This document shows, one piece after another, positions 1 to 14,172 of a stretch of DNA of 64,000 bases. The DNA is taken from positions 16,084,138 to 16,148,137 of the forward strand of contig NC_092697.1 in NCBI RefSeq assembly GCF_964275005.1, written 5' to 3'. The notes under the pieces were generated by a model, which was given only the letters and a program-made list of their open reading frames with translations, made no database searches and was not told where the DNA came from. Positions within the stretch are counted from its first letter, which is position 1, and each line of letters begins with the position of its first letter. The position numbers and the translations under genes are program-made. The DNA is from Diadema setosum. Taxonomy: Eukaryota > Echinodermata > Echinoidea > Diadematoida > Diadematidae.

Positions 1-163
1 GATATACACAAACAAGCGCAAGCGGCTGTGGAGTCGTATAAGTAAATATTGATTTCACGGAATGGCGGACAAGATACACAATGTCCCGTCTGGTGTTTGG
101 TCATTCAAGATATCAGTAGGACATTCCAACTCCGACAGTCGAAGCAGGCTTGAATAGAATGAT

Positions 164-449
164 CTAATATGCCTTTGTCTTATTAATGACAAGTCGAACT
201 ACTGCACCAAGGGGCGGATCCAGGAATTCTGTAAAGAGTGGGGGGCGCAAATAATGTTTGGTGCCACTTCCGGGTTTCATTTCAGTTTTTTCTTATAATT
301 TGAAATCTAATATGCCTTTATATTATTAATGACAAGTCGAACTACTTCACCCAGGGACGGATCCAGGAATTCTGTAAAGAGGGGGGGGGGGGGGGGGGCG
401 CAACTAATATTTCTGGTGCCACTTCTGGATTTAATTTCATCTCTTTTTT
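164..449 (+). repeat. 143-bp tandem duplication inside the left repeat
   Basis: CTAATATGCCTTT starts at 164 and at 307, followed both times by TATTAATGACAAGTCGAACT and the start of the GGATCC element. The right copy of the 2-kb repeat has only one unit, so the event is specific to this copy. Confidence 0.85.
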
Positions 450-532
450 TTGTATTTCTTTTGTTTTTAACGAAAAATAAAAGGGGGGCTTGCGCCGGTT
501 GCGCCCTCCCCCCCTCCCCCGATCCGCCACTG
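352..532. mobile_element. GGATCC-ended TIR element, copy 1
   Basis: About 180 bp from CAGGGACGGATCC to GATCCGCCACTG, with a G tract then a C tract near the ends and a T-rich centre. hAT-like by its CAG/CTG ends. A partial left end, from the tandem duplication, lies at 211-300. Confidence 0.7.
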
Positions 533-2064
533 CCACCGCACATCGATGACTATTTCAGATATAGGTCGGCTCAGCTTCCATTTGCGTTTAAGCTACTTAT
601 GTCTTTATTGATAAGTGAAAACAAAAGACTTGTTGAAATATATAATGGGTCCATGGTCCTATTCTTGACACATGGTAGGTTATGACACACTTGAAATACT
701 TACTGTGAACAAGTAACAATATACAATGTATCTATATTTGCAACAGAATTTGTGAGGTTGACAACAATCGCACAAAATTAATTAATCACCGTACATTTCC
801 CCACGCAGTACACATACAATGAATACATTTCTGATTGCTGAAGTGTTAATCAACTGTACTAATTTTATATTTTCCTGGATATGTATTACACAATTTTTTA
901 AGTGTCAATAACCAATGACTCATATCGTTCATTTTGTCCAGGATGCTCCATCACACTTTGTAACCGATAAATTCAACTGGAGTTCCACCATCATCCTAAT
1001 GGTCGCCTATAATGTTTATCGGACATACAGCACAATCGCAATAGAATAAACAACGCAATATTGTCGCATTTTTATAAATTACATTTGAAACAAAGACTTA
1101 TAGCCTCAGTTAGTGTCATTCATTCATAATTAATACCCCACTACCGAGAAAACGGAAAACGGAAAACTGATTCATTGCTCCAGAACATTTTGTCAGGGTT
1201 GTTTTATCATCAATCTTTTGCTTACGCATTGCCTATCCGATTGTAAGAGGCAAATCAAATATATACATTATCATACTGTATATAAACTTTAAATACATAC
1301 TGTGCAAAATTTATGAGCCATAAATCTCAGCATTATCCCTGAATGCTGAATACAAGGTTAATCCAGCTATGGTTTGGAAAGCACGGTCTCTTGTATTTGA
1401 TCTTACCATCCTGCGATGAATCCACTCTTACAATATATATATTATATAATATTTAAATAATGTTTCAGAGGATCAGTCTACAGTGGAGAGATCGTTGTTG
1501 CTACAGCTGCGCACTTCTAACAGCCATCTGAATAGCGTTCAGGCAGATTCGAATTCAGTTTGACATGTCCACATTCTTTGCTCAACTCTAAATTAAAGAT
1601 GAGCTTACTTTCGAAAGTAAAGTAAACATGATATTTTTCTTACTTCATTTGTTATCTTTCTCCTTTTCCGCTTTTTTTTATTTCTATCAATAAAAGTAAT
1701 AACTGAATACATTAATCCTCATTAAGAATGTATCCCTGAAGAATCTTGGTATCTATCAATAATCTAAAATGGCGGAGATACAACATTATACCTTACAAAC
1801 ACTGCTTTTAAGTTGGTTCCGTCTTAATGTCACACTCGTAATGGACTTTAAGTTTTGGTTCTGTCCTTTGTTTAGATATAACCTTGTGTTACTTACTATA
1901 TCTTGTTCATCCATTATTGTATGTACTTTTGCAATTATAATTTCTGTGTTCGGAAGTATAAAGTGATGATTTTGATATTGTAGGCCTACATAATAATGGT
2001 TCAGAGATATTTTTGTTGCATTTTGCTGTTGTTTTGAAATATGATCAATTAATGAATTCAGTTC

Positions 2065-2065
<1 letters not shown>

Positions 2066-2106
<41 letters not shown>

Positions 2107-2107
2107 C

Positions 2108-2145
<38 letters not shown>
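2066..2145. repeat. (AT)n microsatellite
   Basis: Two AT runs separated by TTATATATCATG, at the right edge of the left 2-kb repeat. Confidence 0.95.
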
Positions 2146-2148
<3 letters not shown>

Positions 2149-2149
2149 A

Positions 2150-2274
2150 ATATTATACCTTCATTTTTTGTTATAACAAAAGAAATAAATAGAGGGGGGG
2201 GGGGAGGGGGCGTGCGCCCCCCTTTAATTTTGTAAAGGCGCCTCCCCTTTACGGACTTTCTGGATCCGCCCCTG
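2150..2274. mobile_element. GGATCC-ended TIR element, partial copy
   Basis: Carries the internal AACAAAAGAAATAAATAGAG region, G and C tracts, and ends GGATCCGCCCCTG. The left end is not recognisable. Confidence 0.55.
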
Positions 2275-2704
2275 GAATGGCGTATAACATGTAGGTCTCA
2301 GCAAAAACCTGAAGGAGGTCATGTGATTCTGAAAGACATGTTATGACGGCAAAATGTGTTATAGTCAAGACCAAGGACAACAGGTTCTGGCCTCAGTGTT
2401 AATGATGATATATCCACATACGGTGACATAATACATTGCAATGAAACATTACCAATCATTATTTACGAAGTTCAGCGGGTCGAAGAGCCTATTACATTGG
2501 CTTAGTCGAGAACTGTTAATAGGAGGAAGTGAGTCCTTCTGACTTTTGAAGAACATATTCTTCGTTATATTATTTCCCAAACAACTCTCTCTACAGAGAC
2601 ATCTTATCCAATAAAGTTGACAAACAAACACGGCCAACTAATCTTTATATTGTACATGCGGTAATGCTGTCTCACCAACGCATATAATACACAGGTAGTT
2701 TGGT

Positions 2705-2973
2705 CTACACATCTTCCGCTACCTCATATTTCTCCCGGGAGCAGCACCGTCTTATTCGTAGATTAAAGTTGGAACCCCGGTACGTTGGACTAAAAGGTAA
2801 ATACGAGGTCCAGCGAGCCCGTCTGATGTACTTCATGCCTACAGGTGGGTCGTAACACTCATTCACGAGTTGATAGACCTCGTCGTTTGTCTTGCTGTCG
2901 AGGGTATCGTCGTCAGTGACCATGGCTCCGTTGACATCGAGCATGTTTTGGATCCCCCTCTCTTCTGGAGTAC
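2705..2973 (-). CDS. SLC23A: SLC23A exon 12, C-terminus and stop (residues 535-623)
   Basis: Begins [11 protein letters not shown], the conserved Pro-Glu-Glu-Arg-Gly step, then an acidic stretch and a basic cytoplasmic tail ending VAEDV before a TAG stop at 2705-2707. Acceptor CCTCAG. Confidence 0.93.
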
Positions 2974-5905
2974 CTGAGGATTATTACACGTACAGAAAAA
3001 GAAAAAGATTATGAACATTTAGCATGATAAGCTGAACTTTAGGAGGAACAAAAAAAAAATCCAAAACGTAAAAGCTTGTGCGTATCGATTCTGAGCTGAA
3101 GAATCAACGTGTTTATAGCAAGACGACCTGAGCTTTAAGAGGAGCCAAACATCCAAACTAACAACCACATGCATATCGATTTTGCGCTTATCAAAAATCA
3201 TGCGAACTTGTCCAGCACCACAGAAATGGATAGTGGAACCTCAAAGGACTATCACTGTGTAAGGAAATGTTAAAGCGATGTATAGTATTGATGGAGGTGA
3301 GGATTCAGCTTTTAACTATTGTACGATGCTTAAAAACATTCAATGTAATGTTAGAGCATACAATTCTAGGAGTAATTCATAGCTTAGTTGATGAAAATAG
3401 GTTTTGAATTGACTTAAGGCCACCGCACACTACACGATCAGACTAGTTTTAAAGTCTTAAGTCAAGCTGGGTCTTAAGACCAGTCGTACGACCGGACACC
3501 GCACACTATACGACCCGACTGTAAAGCGCGCACAGTGCGCACTGCGTGCGCTTGCATTTTACTGCATTGTGAATGGCTGAAAGCCTACAACCAGTCGTAG
3601 AAATTCAACTTACTCTACGACTAGAAAATGGCAAGTCTGTAACGTCACACTTCTAGTCTTAAGGTCTTAAGACCGCTGAATCGGGGCAAAATCGTGCGGC
3701 GGGCTTAAGATATCCAAAAAACAAAGTCCTAGTAAAGACCACTTTTTATTAGGACGGTTTTGTTTGAAAATTCAAAAGCAACTTTCATCAAATGGACATT
3801 GAATATCTCTTAGAATTATATGCTCTTTCATATTTTCTAAAAGGTTTCTCAGTATCTAAAAAAAAAAAAAAAATCATCGTCAAAATATATTTGCAACTTG
3901 AAGCACTATCTAAACCGAAGATGCGCCATCCCAACACCGTTTTCAATCTAGTGGTTGACAGTATAATACCAGTTGGTGCGCGTTCAGCCGGCAATAGGCA
4001 CTGCTGCTCATCTCGGACACTTGGCGCGCATCTTTGGATGCTATTCCATTTTTGTACAACATGCAGTATCATAGCATAGAGCCTGCAGTGTTGATTTGGG
4101 GTGGTGATGAAATGGAAGAAACTGGATACCTGGTATGGTGTTGTCTAGGATGAATCCAATCATGCCACCAATGAACATACCCGTCTCGAGTAACACAAGC
4201 AGGATCTGGTCCGCAGTACTTGAACCTTTTACAAGCAAAAGGGTGAAAATCAAAACAAATATATTATTTTCGGACATTGAACGGCCTATTCCAAGACTGT
4301 AAGATATCAGTTCTCTGAAACTTTTCATGGTGAGAGGCGGTATATCCGTTAGCTTCGGGTGCACCATTGAAAAAAAAAATCTAGGATAAGTATGATATAA
4401 GCGGGAAAGAACTGCACGGCTTTTTACCCATGCTGGGAGTGTCGACGTATACTGAATAATCGTTTATGTATGAAAGCCTACTTTATGCTGTTACCTGACG
4501 TCATGTTCCTCGCTCTGCTTATGATGATAGTCCTCTCCATTTTCAAATATTTTTTTCCAAAACCTTTCAAGTGTTTCCTCTGTTATAAAGTGTACCTTAA
4601 ATTTGATAAAGACTGATAACAGCGTACCTTCAATTCCATTGTACTAAAGGCCCTACATAATGACATTGTGTACTGATGGATAAAAATGATTCACGGTTAT
4701 TTTGACACTGTGTCAAAGTTGGTTATATTGTATTAAAGTGGAATAGGGTGATAAAACTGAATTGAAGGCCACAACTGAATATAACCTGATTATAACTTCG
4801 ATTGTAGGCCCTTTTCGGGACCATGCTTGTCCATTACTAACACGTATTTCATCTGATGCACCATCGTTATGATCACCAAATAATATGCAATTCATACCAA
4901 TTTGAGTTAAGAAGAAAGAAGTCTAATCATTTCTTTGAGTAATGCTATCAGCATTTATAACTTACAATTTATACATTTCTGATTTCATATAAGACAATTT
5001 TCATTTACAAACAAACATGCAATGTATTATACATTCTTTCTCGAAAATGGTAAGTGCTTGTGAAGACTTATTACATAATCGTCTTAAGTAGTAGGAGTCG
5101 ATTCTAAAGATTCTTGAATGTACCACATATCGAATCGATAAACAGGTTATGGACAGAATCCACGTCGGGTTAAAAAAAAAAAAATGGAAAGTATTCCCAA
5201 CTTGACTGAATTGCCAATGAGTGGATCGATCTCCCAATGACATTTTATTTACCAGTCTGAATGCTCTCTGGGTTCTTCTTCACGTAGGACGGAACGATCA
5301 ATCCGAGAGAGAAAGATATCCCTACGATGAAGAGGTTCCTGGCCGAGTTCATGTCCGCATACTGAAGGTTTGAGAAGCCCACCGCGGTGACCATGCCTGT
5401 ATATTATACATTTCGATATATTAAAGACAATCCAATAAACCAGCCCATCTCGGTACCAAAAGTACGAGAGTTTTGTTTCATTGTTTGTCGGTCTTCTTTG
5501 TTTTTATTTTTTGGGGTTTTTTTTTAAAGGAAAAAGCAATGGATAGAGTGCTGACGTCACAAACATGACAAAAACAAAAAGAAAAAAAGTTAGGAGAAAT
5601 GATAGTTTAGGCATTAAAATCGCAGAGGTTTGAGGTCGAACAAAAGTGTATGAAGTCCATTACATTTAGTTTGGATATTTTTTTTTTCTAGGAACAGCGC
5701 AAGTCATAGACAAAATATGCATCATTTTGAACATCAAATTACATCATTTTTAACATTGATTCCCGTGAGCAAAAGAAAAAAAGAACAAAAAATCATGCTT
5801 ATATGCCTATAGAGCCGGGGCGACCGAATGCTACAACAAAATGAAATGTCTCGTAATGCTGTTACATATATGCCTCCATTGTATCATCCTTGTTCAGTGT
5901 AATAC

Positions 5906-5948
<43 letters not shown>

Positions 5949-8900
5949 GCATTGGTTTGTCTGTCTGCTCAGGCATGTCAGGGACCACAATAAATTCCAC
6001 CACTCTATGACACTATCTATTCATTAACTGCATAATGTAGAATTACATGAATCGTAGGGAATGTCCCTTTAAATATCAAGACACCGAGACATGCCCTCAA
6101 CATAAACTTAGCGCTGATAATGGATGTGGTACCTATGGTGACAGAGATGACACCGCCGATGATAGGTTCCGGAATGGTGGCAAGCACTGCTCCCAGCTTC
6201 AGGAACATCCCACATAGTAGAAGGATTAACGACATTACCTGGATGACGAAGCGGCTGCTGACCTATCGCGGAGGGGTCAAAATTGCAACGGATTCTGTTA
6301 AAATGTACTGTAACGCGCCACGTAGAGAGTACATTCTTATTATCTCTTGAATTGATTGTCACTTAGTAATTTTGTTGCAGGGCCCCAAAAAGAACAGTAT
6401 ATACTCCACTGACGTGACTGGTGGGGCTACCCTGGGTGCTTCAATGTGTCAAACTCAGGCAACGTGTAGGAATTATGAAGACAAAGGAAAAGTGCGCGCT
6501 GGAACTTCGTGGATGAAAAAAAAAAAAAAACAGTGGTCACGTGAATCTGACGTCATTTTGCAGAATACTTCTCAAATATTTTTTACTTGCGAAGCGTATG
6601 ACATGTTATTGATCTCGCATTTTTGTTTATTTGAGTTGCAGCGTGCATTGGCAATCATGATTTATAAGCTCCAGTCATAAGGGAATGTCGAATGAATTTA
6701 AAATCATAGTTTGTGTGATGTTGCGTATAGGTACCCAAACAGCGATAGAAGAAGTTTATTCAAGGAAATAGTCAACATGGTTATCTAAATTCACATAGTG
6801 CGTCCTATACCTAATGGTTTTCTGACGTCTCAGTGCCTGTTTATTTCACAATTTTTTGGGCCGATCTGTTAAATTGAGTATCTGAATATAAGAACGACCC
6901 AAGTCCATGGAAGACCCTTTCGAGTAAACTTAAAGAAGAAATTTATAGGAAATAATTTCATATAAACTGACTGTTTTCCATCATTTAATGTTATTTTGAT
7001 TAATTTCTGGCATAAATCGTGCAATAAAGTTGGCTCTGCTTTGAATATACGAATCTTTATTTTTACCAAATTTGAGCCCTGGAAAAAGTTCGATGCGGCT
7101 ACGAAAAGTGCCAAATCTGCGACGTCACCAAATGTGTATGCAACCCAGTGGGATTTACGTATCTATAGGCAAACTGTGCACACTTTTCAGGAAATTGGTG
7201 TGTAATTTGTTGTCAATCTAGAATAAATCGTCCGCCAAAACTATATATTCACGTCGTGAAATTGTTTGTTTGTGTTCATTGGAATCATTTTTATAAATAC
7301 ACCCATAAATTTACGGATAAAACAAGGTTTTAAAAGCACAAAACCTATCGTCAGCTCAAGATCGCCGTGATCAGCTGTTCCTTCGTACAGCCACAATTTG
7401 CTGTTATTATTGACACAACAAATCGATCATTGTGGGGGAATTGCGTATAGCTGAGGTAATCTTACATACTCATGAAGGATGATAATTGAGTCAAAGAGCT
7501 GGAATTGATTGGAAATCACTTTTACACCCATAAATTTACGGAAATACGACGTTTGAAAAGCACAAAACCTACCGTAATCAGCTCAAGATTCGCGAATGCC
7601 GGTCGCCGTGATCAGGTGTACGCACAACAGTAGGCCTACCAGCAGAATGGGCAGTGAAGATGCCCTGATTTCAGCTTGATTCTTCTTCGAAATGGCATGA
7701 TGAAGGTTTGTTAGATAAATGTGACCTTCTTTTTCTCTTGTGTGTTGGATTAGATTCTAATTTCTACCTCAACTTGCTAAATAAAAAGTCTAACAAAGCG
7801 GGAAACTGCAACATTTCCGTTCTGAGCAGCAGTCACGATACACGTTTTGCATGCAAGCATGCACCGCTTCTGCAGCGATCCCCATAGTAGAACACGTAGG
7901 TTGCTTGTAAACATGAGGGCCCTCGGCGCAGTTGACCAATCGTGAACACGTATATCGATCACGTGTCTTGGTATAAACAAGGCTGTTTACGCGTCTGAGA
8001 GAAGATTTGCATAAACTTACGCATGTTTCAGACGAATTTATGAATGAAAATGAATAGCGTGACATCATGCCATAACCGTATTATTTGGAATAAGCAGAGG
8101 TAGAGCTTTCTGTAGGTTCCAAATGTGTCAGGGTTCAACGCAGAATATCTAAGACACAATCGCCAAAAGAACAGTCATTTTCGCCGTATCAATTAAGCGA
8201 AGGCGATTTGGCTTTAGACGTAAGATTTTGGCCAACTTTTGAGATTGACATCCCACTTTTCTCTTCAAAATTCCACAATTTGTAGGTTGTATTTCGAAAT
8301 GTTGTTGATATCAGTCAGACTCTAGAAAATTTCCCCTACAACGTGATACCAAAATGTCAATTTGGTCCCTTAGGTCATTTTTTGACCTTTTTCGGGCTGT
8401 AGCGCGAAATCACATTTGCCGAAAAGTTTCGGGTTTTGCTAGAGCGGGACTCATAGTCGTAAGGCAAGTCAGCTCATACACATTTGGTGACGTCAAATCC
8501 GATGTTTCTTGTAGCGAACGGAGCTACGTGGTCATGGAAACTGGGTGTTTTTTCAATCTCAAAAACAGTTTGGGGTAAAGTTACATCGTTAAAAGATATC
8601 CAGTTTCGTTAACTAGCTTCTTGGCTTTCCGTAGATATCAAACTTGTCATATTTCTAGATTCTCTATGAATTTCTGCTTAAAAAAAACTTCATATTTTTT
8701 TAATTTGTCTAATAATATTCTATTTAGCTGTGATGGGAAGGCAACATTGTATATACAAATTAGAACATACATTATCATGACAATCAACATTTACATTAAT
8801 TGTGGAGAGGGCCATTTTGTGTGATGGACTTGGGTCGTTCTTTGAATCATATGGACTTGGGTCGTTCTGTGAATCATATACACGATATTCTGCTATAAGA

Positions 8901-10996
8901 GATGAGAATGGATGAGAGAGGGCACTATAATATGAATGTAAGAATAACCCAAGTCCGTCATTCTTACATTCATATAAGATTTCACTCATTCATTTCAGGC
9001 ACTTCCTGGGGTAATTAGGATTTATCATTTATACACAAGATGAGTCCATGCATAAGCTATATTTCCCATGTCAAACTGAATTTGGCCAAAAATTGGACTT
9101 GGGTCGTTCTTATATTCAGGTCTTCAATTGATTTGATGGCTTAAATTTCCATTTTGGAGTCTTTTCCCGAAAGCAATAGCACACTAATCACTCACTTTTC
9201 CTCTTCCTTTTTCCAATAATTGCCGGATAGGTTCCCAGCAGAATATACACCTTTCAATAATATGCAATACTGATTACGACCAATTAGACAAAGACTTGCA
9301 CTTCCTGTGTTATGAAGTATTATTACTACTTATTTATCTTTCAGATGAAGATTTGACCATTGACATTAATCTTGCGATTAGTCTCAACTCTTTGTGCTTG
9401 GAAGAGAGGTAAAGAGCATCAGATGACTACAATCAAATGATAGGGACAGAAACCAATGACTTCATTTGACGGGTCCGTTAGAATTATGAGTGATTTTAGC
9501 TCTTTGATAGCTTTATGACATTTTAACAATATTGAAAACCTTTTGTTGTTGTGATGAAAACACTTTACGATTTGACTCATCAGCACACTGCTCATCCCAG
9601 AGAAAATAACGGGAGAGCGAGAGGGAGCGAGGGAGAGGGAGTGAGAATAAAGTAAAGATGGGGAGGGGGGAGGTTAGGGGGGAGGTTAGGGGCGAGAGGG
9701 AGCATCGTCGACAGGATATACCTTGGTAAGTCCGATGACGCCGACGTTGGTGCTGTAGGACGTCGGACACGTACCGGACCCCCAGAATCCCGAAAACATT
9801 CCGCCTAATCCTTCTATCCCAATGCCTCGGTTTATGGCGTGCGCCGGTGGGGGCGGTGCACCGGACAATCTGGCGCATGCGTAGTAATCTCCGATAGACT
9901 CGACGATGGAAGCCAGACACGCAGCCAGCAGCCCGAAGACGGCGCCTGCTGAGATCGAGGGGGCACCCCATTGACCTGTATAGTGTCAACGTGACGTAGC
10001 TATTGTTTTGTCATGGTTGTTGATGAATATTCATACTGTCGTCGGTAAGACCATGAAATGAATGGAGTTGCCGATTAATAAAGATCATTGTCGGTTATTA
10101 TTATTACTTTTTTTATACTTGTAGGCATACTTAGCGATAAAAAAATTAAACATACGAAAGCAGTTCCATCATCGGTTGCAGGATGATATTATTTGTGGTG
10201 TCACTATCGTTGACTTTAACCGCCACTGTGACTCCAAACAACATCTATTTCATCACGATGGCGGGCTCTGCGGCCATTTTTTTTTTCACGCATCTTATCT
10301 GCACAAGATGTTCTTAACGTTATAATGCTAGTTTCTTTAGGGTGTGCCCCTGAGAAAATTCAAAAGTATATCTTCATTCTTAACTAATCTATAAATTCTG
10401 ATCTCAGTGTATTTTTCAATAACATTTGAACACTCTGAGTACATACACATACGCATCCCGTTTCCAAGTGCTTACAAAGGGGTCAAGTCTTAGATATCTC
10501 CCACTGATAGGAAACAATGCTGATTATTTTCAGTAAGATTTGTGGACGAGATCTGACAATCGATTGTCGCTCATGTGCATTCAAGTGGATCATGATAGAA
10601 AAGCATTTATATCGGCCAAGTGGATTTGAAATATCCCCTGCTAACCAGGATCAACATATCGTTATAGAACTTCAGGGTGCCTAGTAAACTGGGAAAAAAT
10701 TAACACGGTAATTGTTTTAAAAATTCATCTAGACAAATATATAGAGATATAGTCATTTCCTGAATGAAATTCAATTTCTTATTACCTGGATATGGAACGT
10801 AGAACCATGGCGTATTAGCAACTGCCTCCTTATTGACATCTGTACGAAGGGGGTACGTGCTGGAATTCGGTTTGCTGGAAAACACATCCGTCACAGTGAG
10901 AATGACGCAGAAAATCCATGTCGTCATGATTGCCAGCAATACCTAAAAGAAAAGATGATAATAGTAGTGATAAAGATGAAAATGATGATGATGATA

Positions 10997-11034
<38 letters not shown>

Positions 11035-12362
11035 AATGATGATGATAATAATGGTAATATAGCTATCATTATTATTATTCTTGTAATTATCACTATTATT
11101 GTCATTATTGCTATTATCATTATTATCATCATCATTATCATTAATCATTATTGTTATCAATATTATCAACAGATCAAGGACAAGGGCTGTTCATTTTATT
11201 GATTTTACTGTTGAGTTCCCTCTATGTATGTGTGCGTGTGTGTCTGTGTGTGTGTTTGTGTAGGCCTATGTGTTTATGGATAATAATGATAATAATAATC
11301 ATTGACAGTGCTTACATAGCGCATAACACATGGTGCACATGTCCTTGTGCCCTCACAAGATTATACAAAGACACACTATTCAAATTACAATGATACATGA
11401 TACAATGGGTAAATTCTTTAGTTTCCATTACGGCTTTTAAAACCATAATATGTTAACGCTTCCTGCCTTCCTCTGTATGAATTTGGCATTTCCGACAAAA
11501 AAGAAGCCACAATTCACAAAAACCGCATCCTCCTTTCAAACTCTGAAAAGGATTGGCAATAATTCGAAAGAATCATGGACTTGGCTTTAATCAAAATGGT
11601 TTTTGCGCATCGAGGAATACTTCGGAATTACGTCTAAACTGTGTAGTTCTGACATTGTCTGGCAAAGCAATCCTCTATGTAATTGACTCTACTAAGAATG
11701 ATAATAAAAAACTGTCTTCTAGTCATGATGATTGTTATCTTGTTTTCACAAGGAAATTGATGAAACCGTTGTCTTCCACGAGACTTTCTAAACAATGACA
11801 TGAATGTTAAACAAAAAGGAGACTATAAGAGTATAAAAACTGACCGGAAATAGCCGAAAGACGGGGAACCTTGCGACGTGACAGCCTTTGCTCCTGCTGT
11901 ACGATGCACAAGGCACATTGCAGCGTCCCAAGTACTGTGAGAATGTTACGATTAGAACCATGGTTCTACAGGCACAAAAAAGAACAGCAGGGACGTCACC
12001 AGCTTTTTTTGAAGGGGGGTACGTTTTGACACTATTAATGTAATAACCTGCGAGATTTTACATTTATTATACATGTATACATACATTGCTAAAGGCACGT
12101 ATTCATAAGCATAAGTTGTTTTCAAAGTATCACATTACCTTTACAATGTACACATATTTTGAAATTGTGCGATCTGGTGCACACAAAGAGTGTCATTTTA
12201 AACATCATACTAAGAGGCACTATTTTTGTATTTAGTATTTGATACGAATTGTCACGGGAAGTTTACATGTACTTTACGTATGGAACTGAAAATTAACCAC
12301 GGTTTAATTAAACACCCAAAGTGACACACACACACTAACAAGCGCGCCGGAGCACTTTTTGT

Positions 12363-12393
<31 letters not shown>

Positions 12394-14120
12394 GTTTTGG
12401 TTTTTGGTTTTTGGTTTTTGGTTGTTTTTTTGTTTTGTTTTGTTTTTTTTTGTTTGTTTTTTTTTTGGGGGGGGGGCAAAATCTTGACGGGGCACATAAT
12501 TATGTGATGGTGCGAGATCCCCGGCGAGGGAGCGAAGCGACCGAGCCAGGAGGGGGGGGGGGGGGGGGGTGGGAGGGGGTATCATACCCCCACCCACGGT
12601 AGGGACTTTTTTTTAAAGCAGAGTAACAAAGTCGCATTTGTAGAGCATCCAAAAGCAAATTCTTAGGGAATTAAGCAAAGTGGAAAAAAATCACTGTGAA
12701 GGACTATGATTATAACATACGGGGGGGGGGGGGAAGTTATTATGTGACGGTGTGAGATTCTCGGCGAGGGAGGGTGTGGGAGGGGGATACCCCCTCCCAC
12801 GGTAGGGACTCTTTTTATAAAAACAGAGTATAAAAGTCGCATTTATAGAGCATTTTTAAATCAAATTTCTAGGGAATTAAACATATAATAGTAAAAAAAA
12901 TCACTGCAAAGGACTATGAACACAACTTATGAAAACACTCCATTTTACTATAAGTACGGGCAGAGGGAGTGAGCCACTTTCACTTTGTCATTCGTCTGAA
13001 ATGTATTCATTAAAAGCTTAAATGTGATCGCATTGTTCGAGCAAATACAAATTGTTCTTATACTGTAAAGCATAGAAGCATAGAAGAAGAGGAAAAATGT
13101 GTGGTAAGGTTTACTAAAGGTATGTTTCAGGGGGCACACTCGAGGACGCGAGGCTGCCATCTATACACTAAATTTACTCATAAGTAAATATTAGTGTATA
13201 GATATTGTTAGTGTATTATTCGCCCCGTTAGGGGCGAAAAAATATCGCATTTTCAGTTACGAAATTGACAACTTTTTGACGAGAAAAGTGCCTTTATTGT
13301 TCATTTTGATCTTTAAATAATCAATCAATTATTTGTTACGGGGGGCACTTTTTTTTTTTGGGGGGGGGGGGGGGGGCAAGCGCCCCCTCTACCACCCCCA
13401 ACCCCGCTTCCAAACACCCAAACACACACACACACTTGAGGGAGATTTAGTGGAATTTGGTTTTTGAACGAGCATGTACAACGAAGAAACAAAACAAAAC
13501 ACAACAATATGATTTTTTTTTTGCAACTAATTGACAAATGATTGCCCAACATCGACGTAAATAAACACTGAATTGATCAGTGTTTTAGTAGTAGCCATGA
13601 TAAAAAGTCATAGGCGTACATACTCGATCAATTCAATTGTTTATTAACGTCGATGCAGGGCAATTTGTCAATCAGTTGCAATGAAAACATCTCGACATAA
13701 CAACTTTCAATTTAGATATGTGTTTGTGTGTGTGTGTGTGTTTGCTTTTTTTTTTTTTTTTTTACCGCCTAGGACTGGTTCCGGGGACAAGGTAGAATAC
13801 GCTAATTTAGAGGGCACCCTATATCATGCATATATACTGCCCTTACAGATTGACTAACAAGCAATTATTTATTTAATCGTATCATTATATGCCCTATATA
13901 TATCAGTGTGTCCCTAAAATCCCCCATACATACGCCCACATACACATTACTTAATGTAGATAACATATACTGATCATCCTAAAGTTCCCAAATCACTGCC
14001 TCTCTTATTGTTTTTAACCAAATTCAATTGACAACACCATCAAAGTTACTGTTCTGTTTTGTGTTTCCTCAGAAATACTTTATTGATTCATATTCATTTG
14101 CTTTGCTTATCAATAGATTG

Positions 14121-14172
<52 letters not shown>

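Larger units (their letters stand above)
1..2062. repeat. ~2-kb direct repeat, left copy
   Basis: Matches 25015-26990 almost end to end at what looks like roughly 85-90% identity, in the same orientation. Shared anchors include TGGAGTCGTATAAG, CAATGTCCCGTCTGGTGTTT, TTGCTTACGCATTG and TCATTAAGAATGTATCCCT. It lies downstream of SLC23A. It may extend past the window start. No coding frame of note. Confidence 0.9.
6882..9119. repeat. Perfect 25-bp inverted repeat pair bounding 2.2 kb, with internal copies
   Basis: The motif GGACTTGGGTCGTTC plus ten bases lies at 9095-9119, and its exact reverse complement at 6882-6906. Variants occur at 8825, 8853 and, reversed, at 8933-8956. No coding frame is visible between. 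It lies in SLC23A intron 8. Confidence 0.6.
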
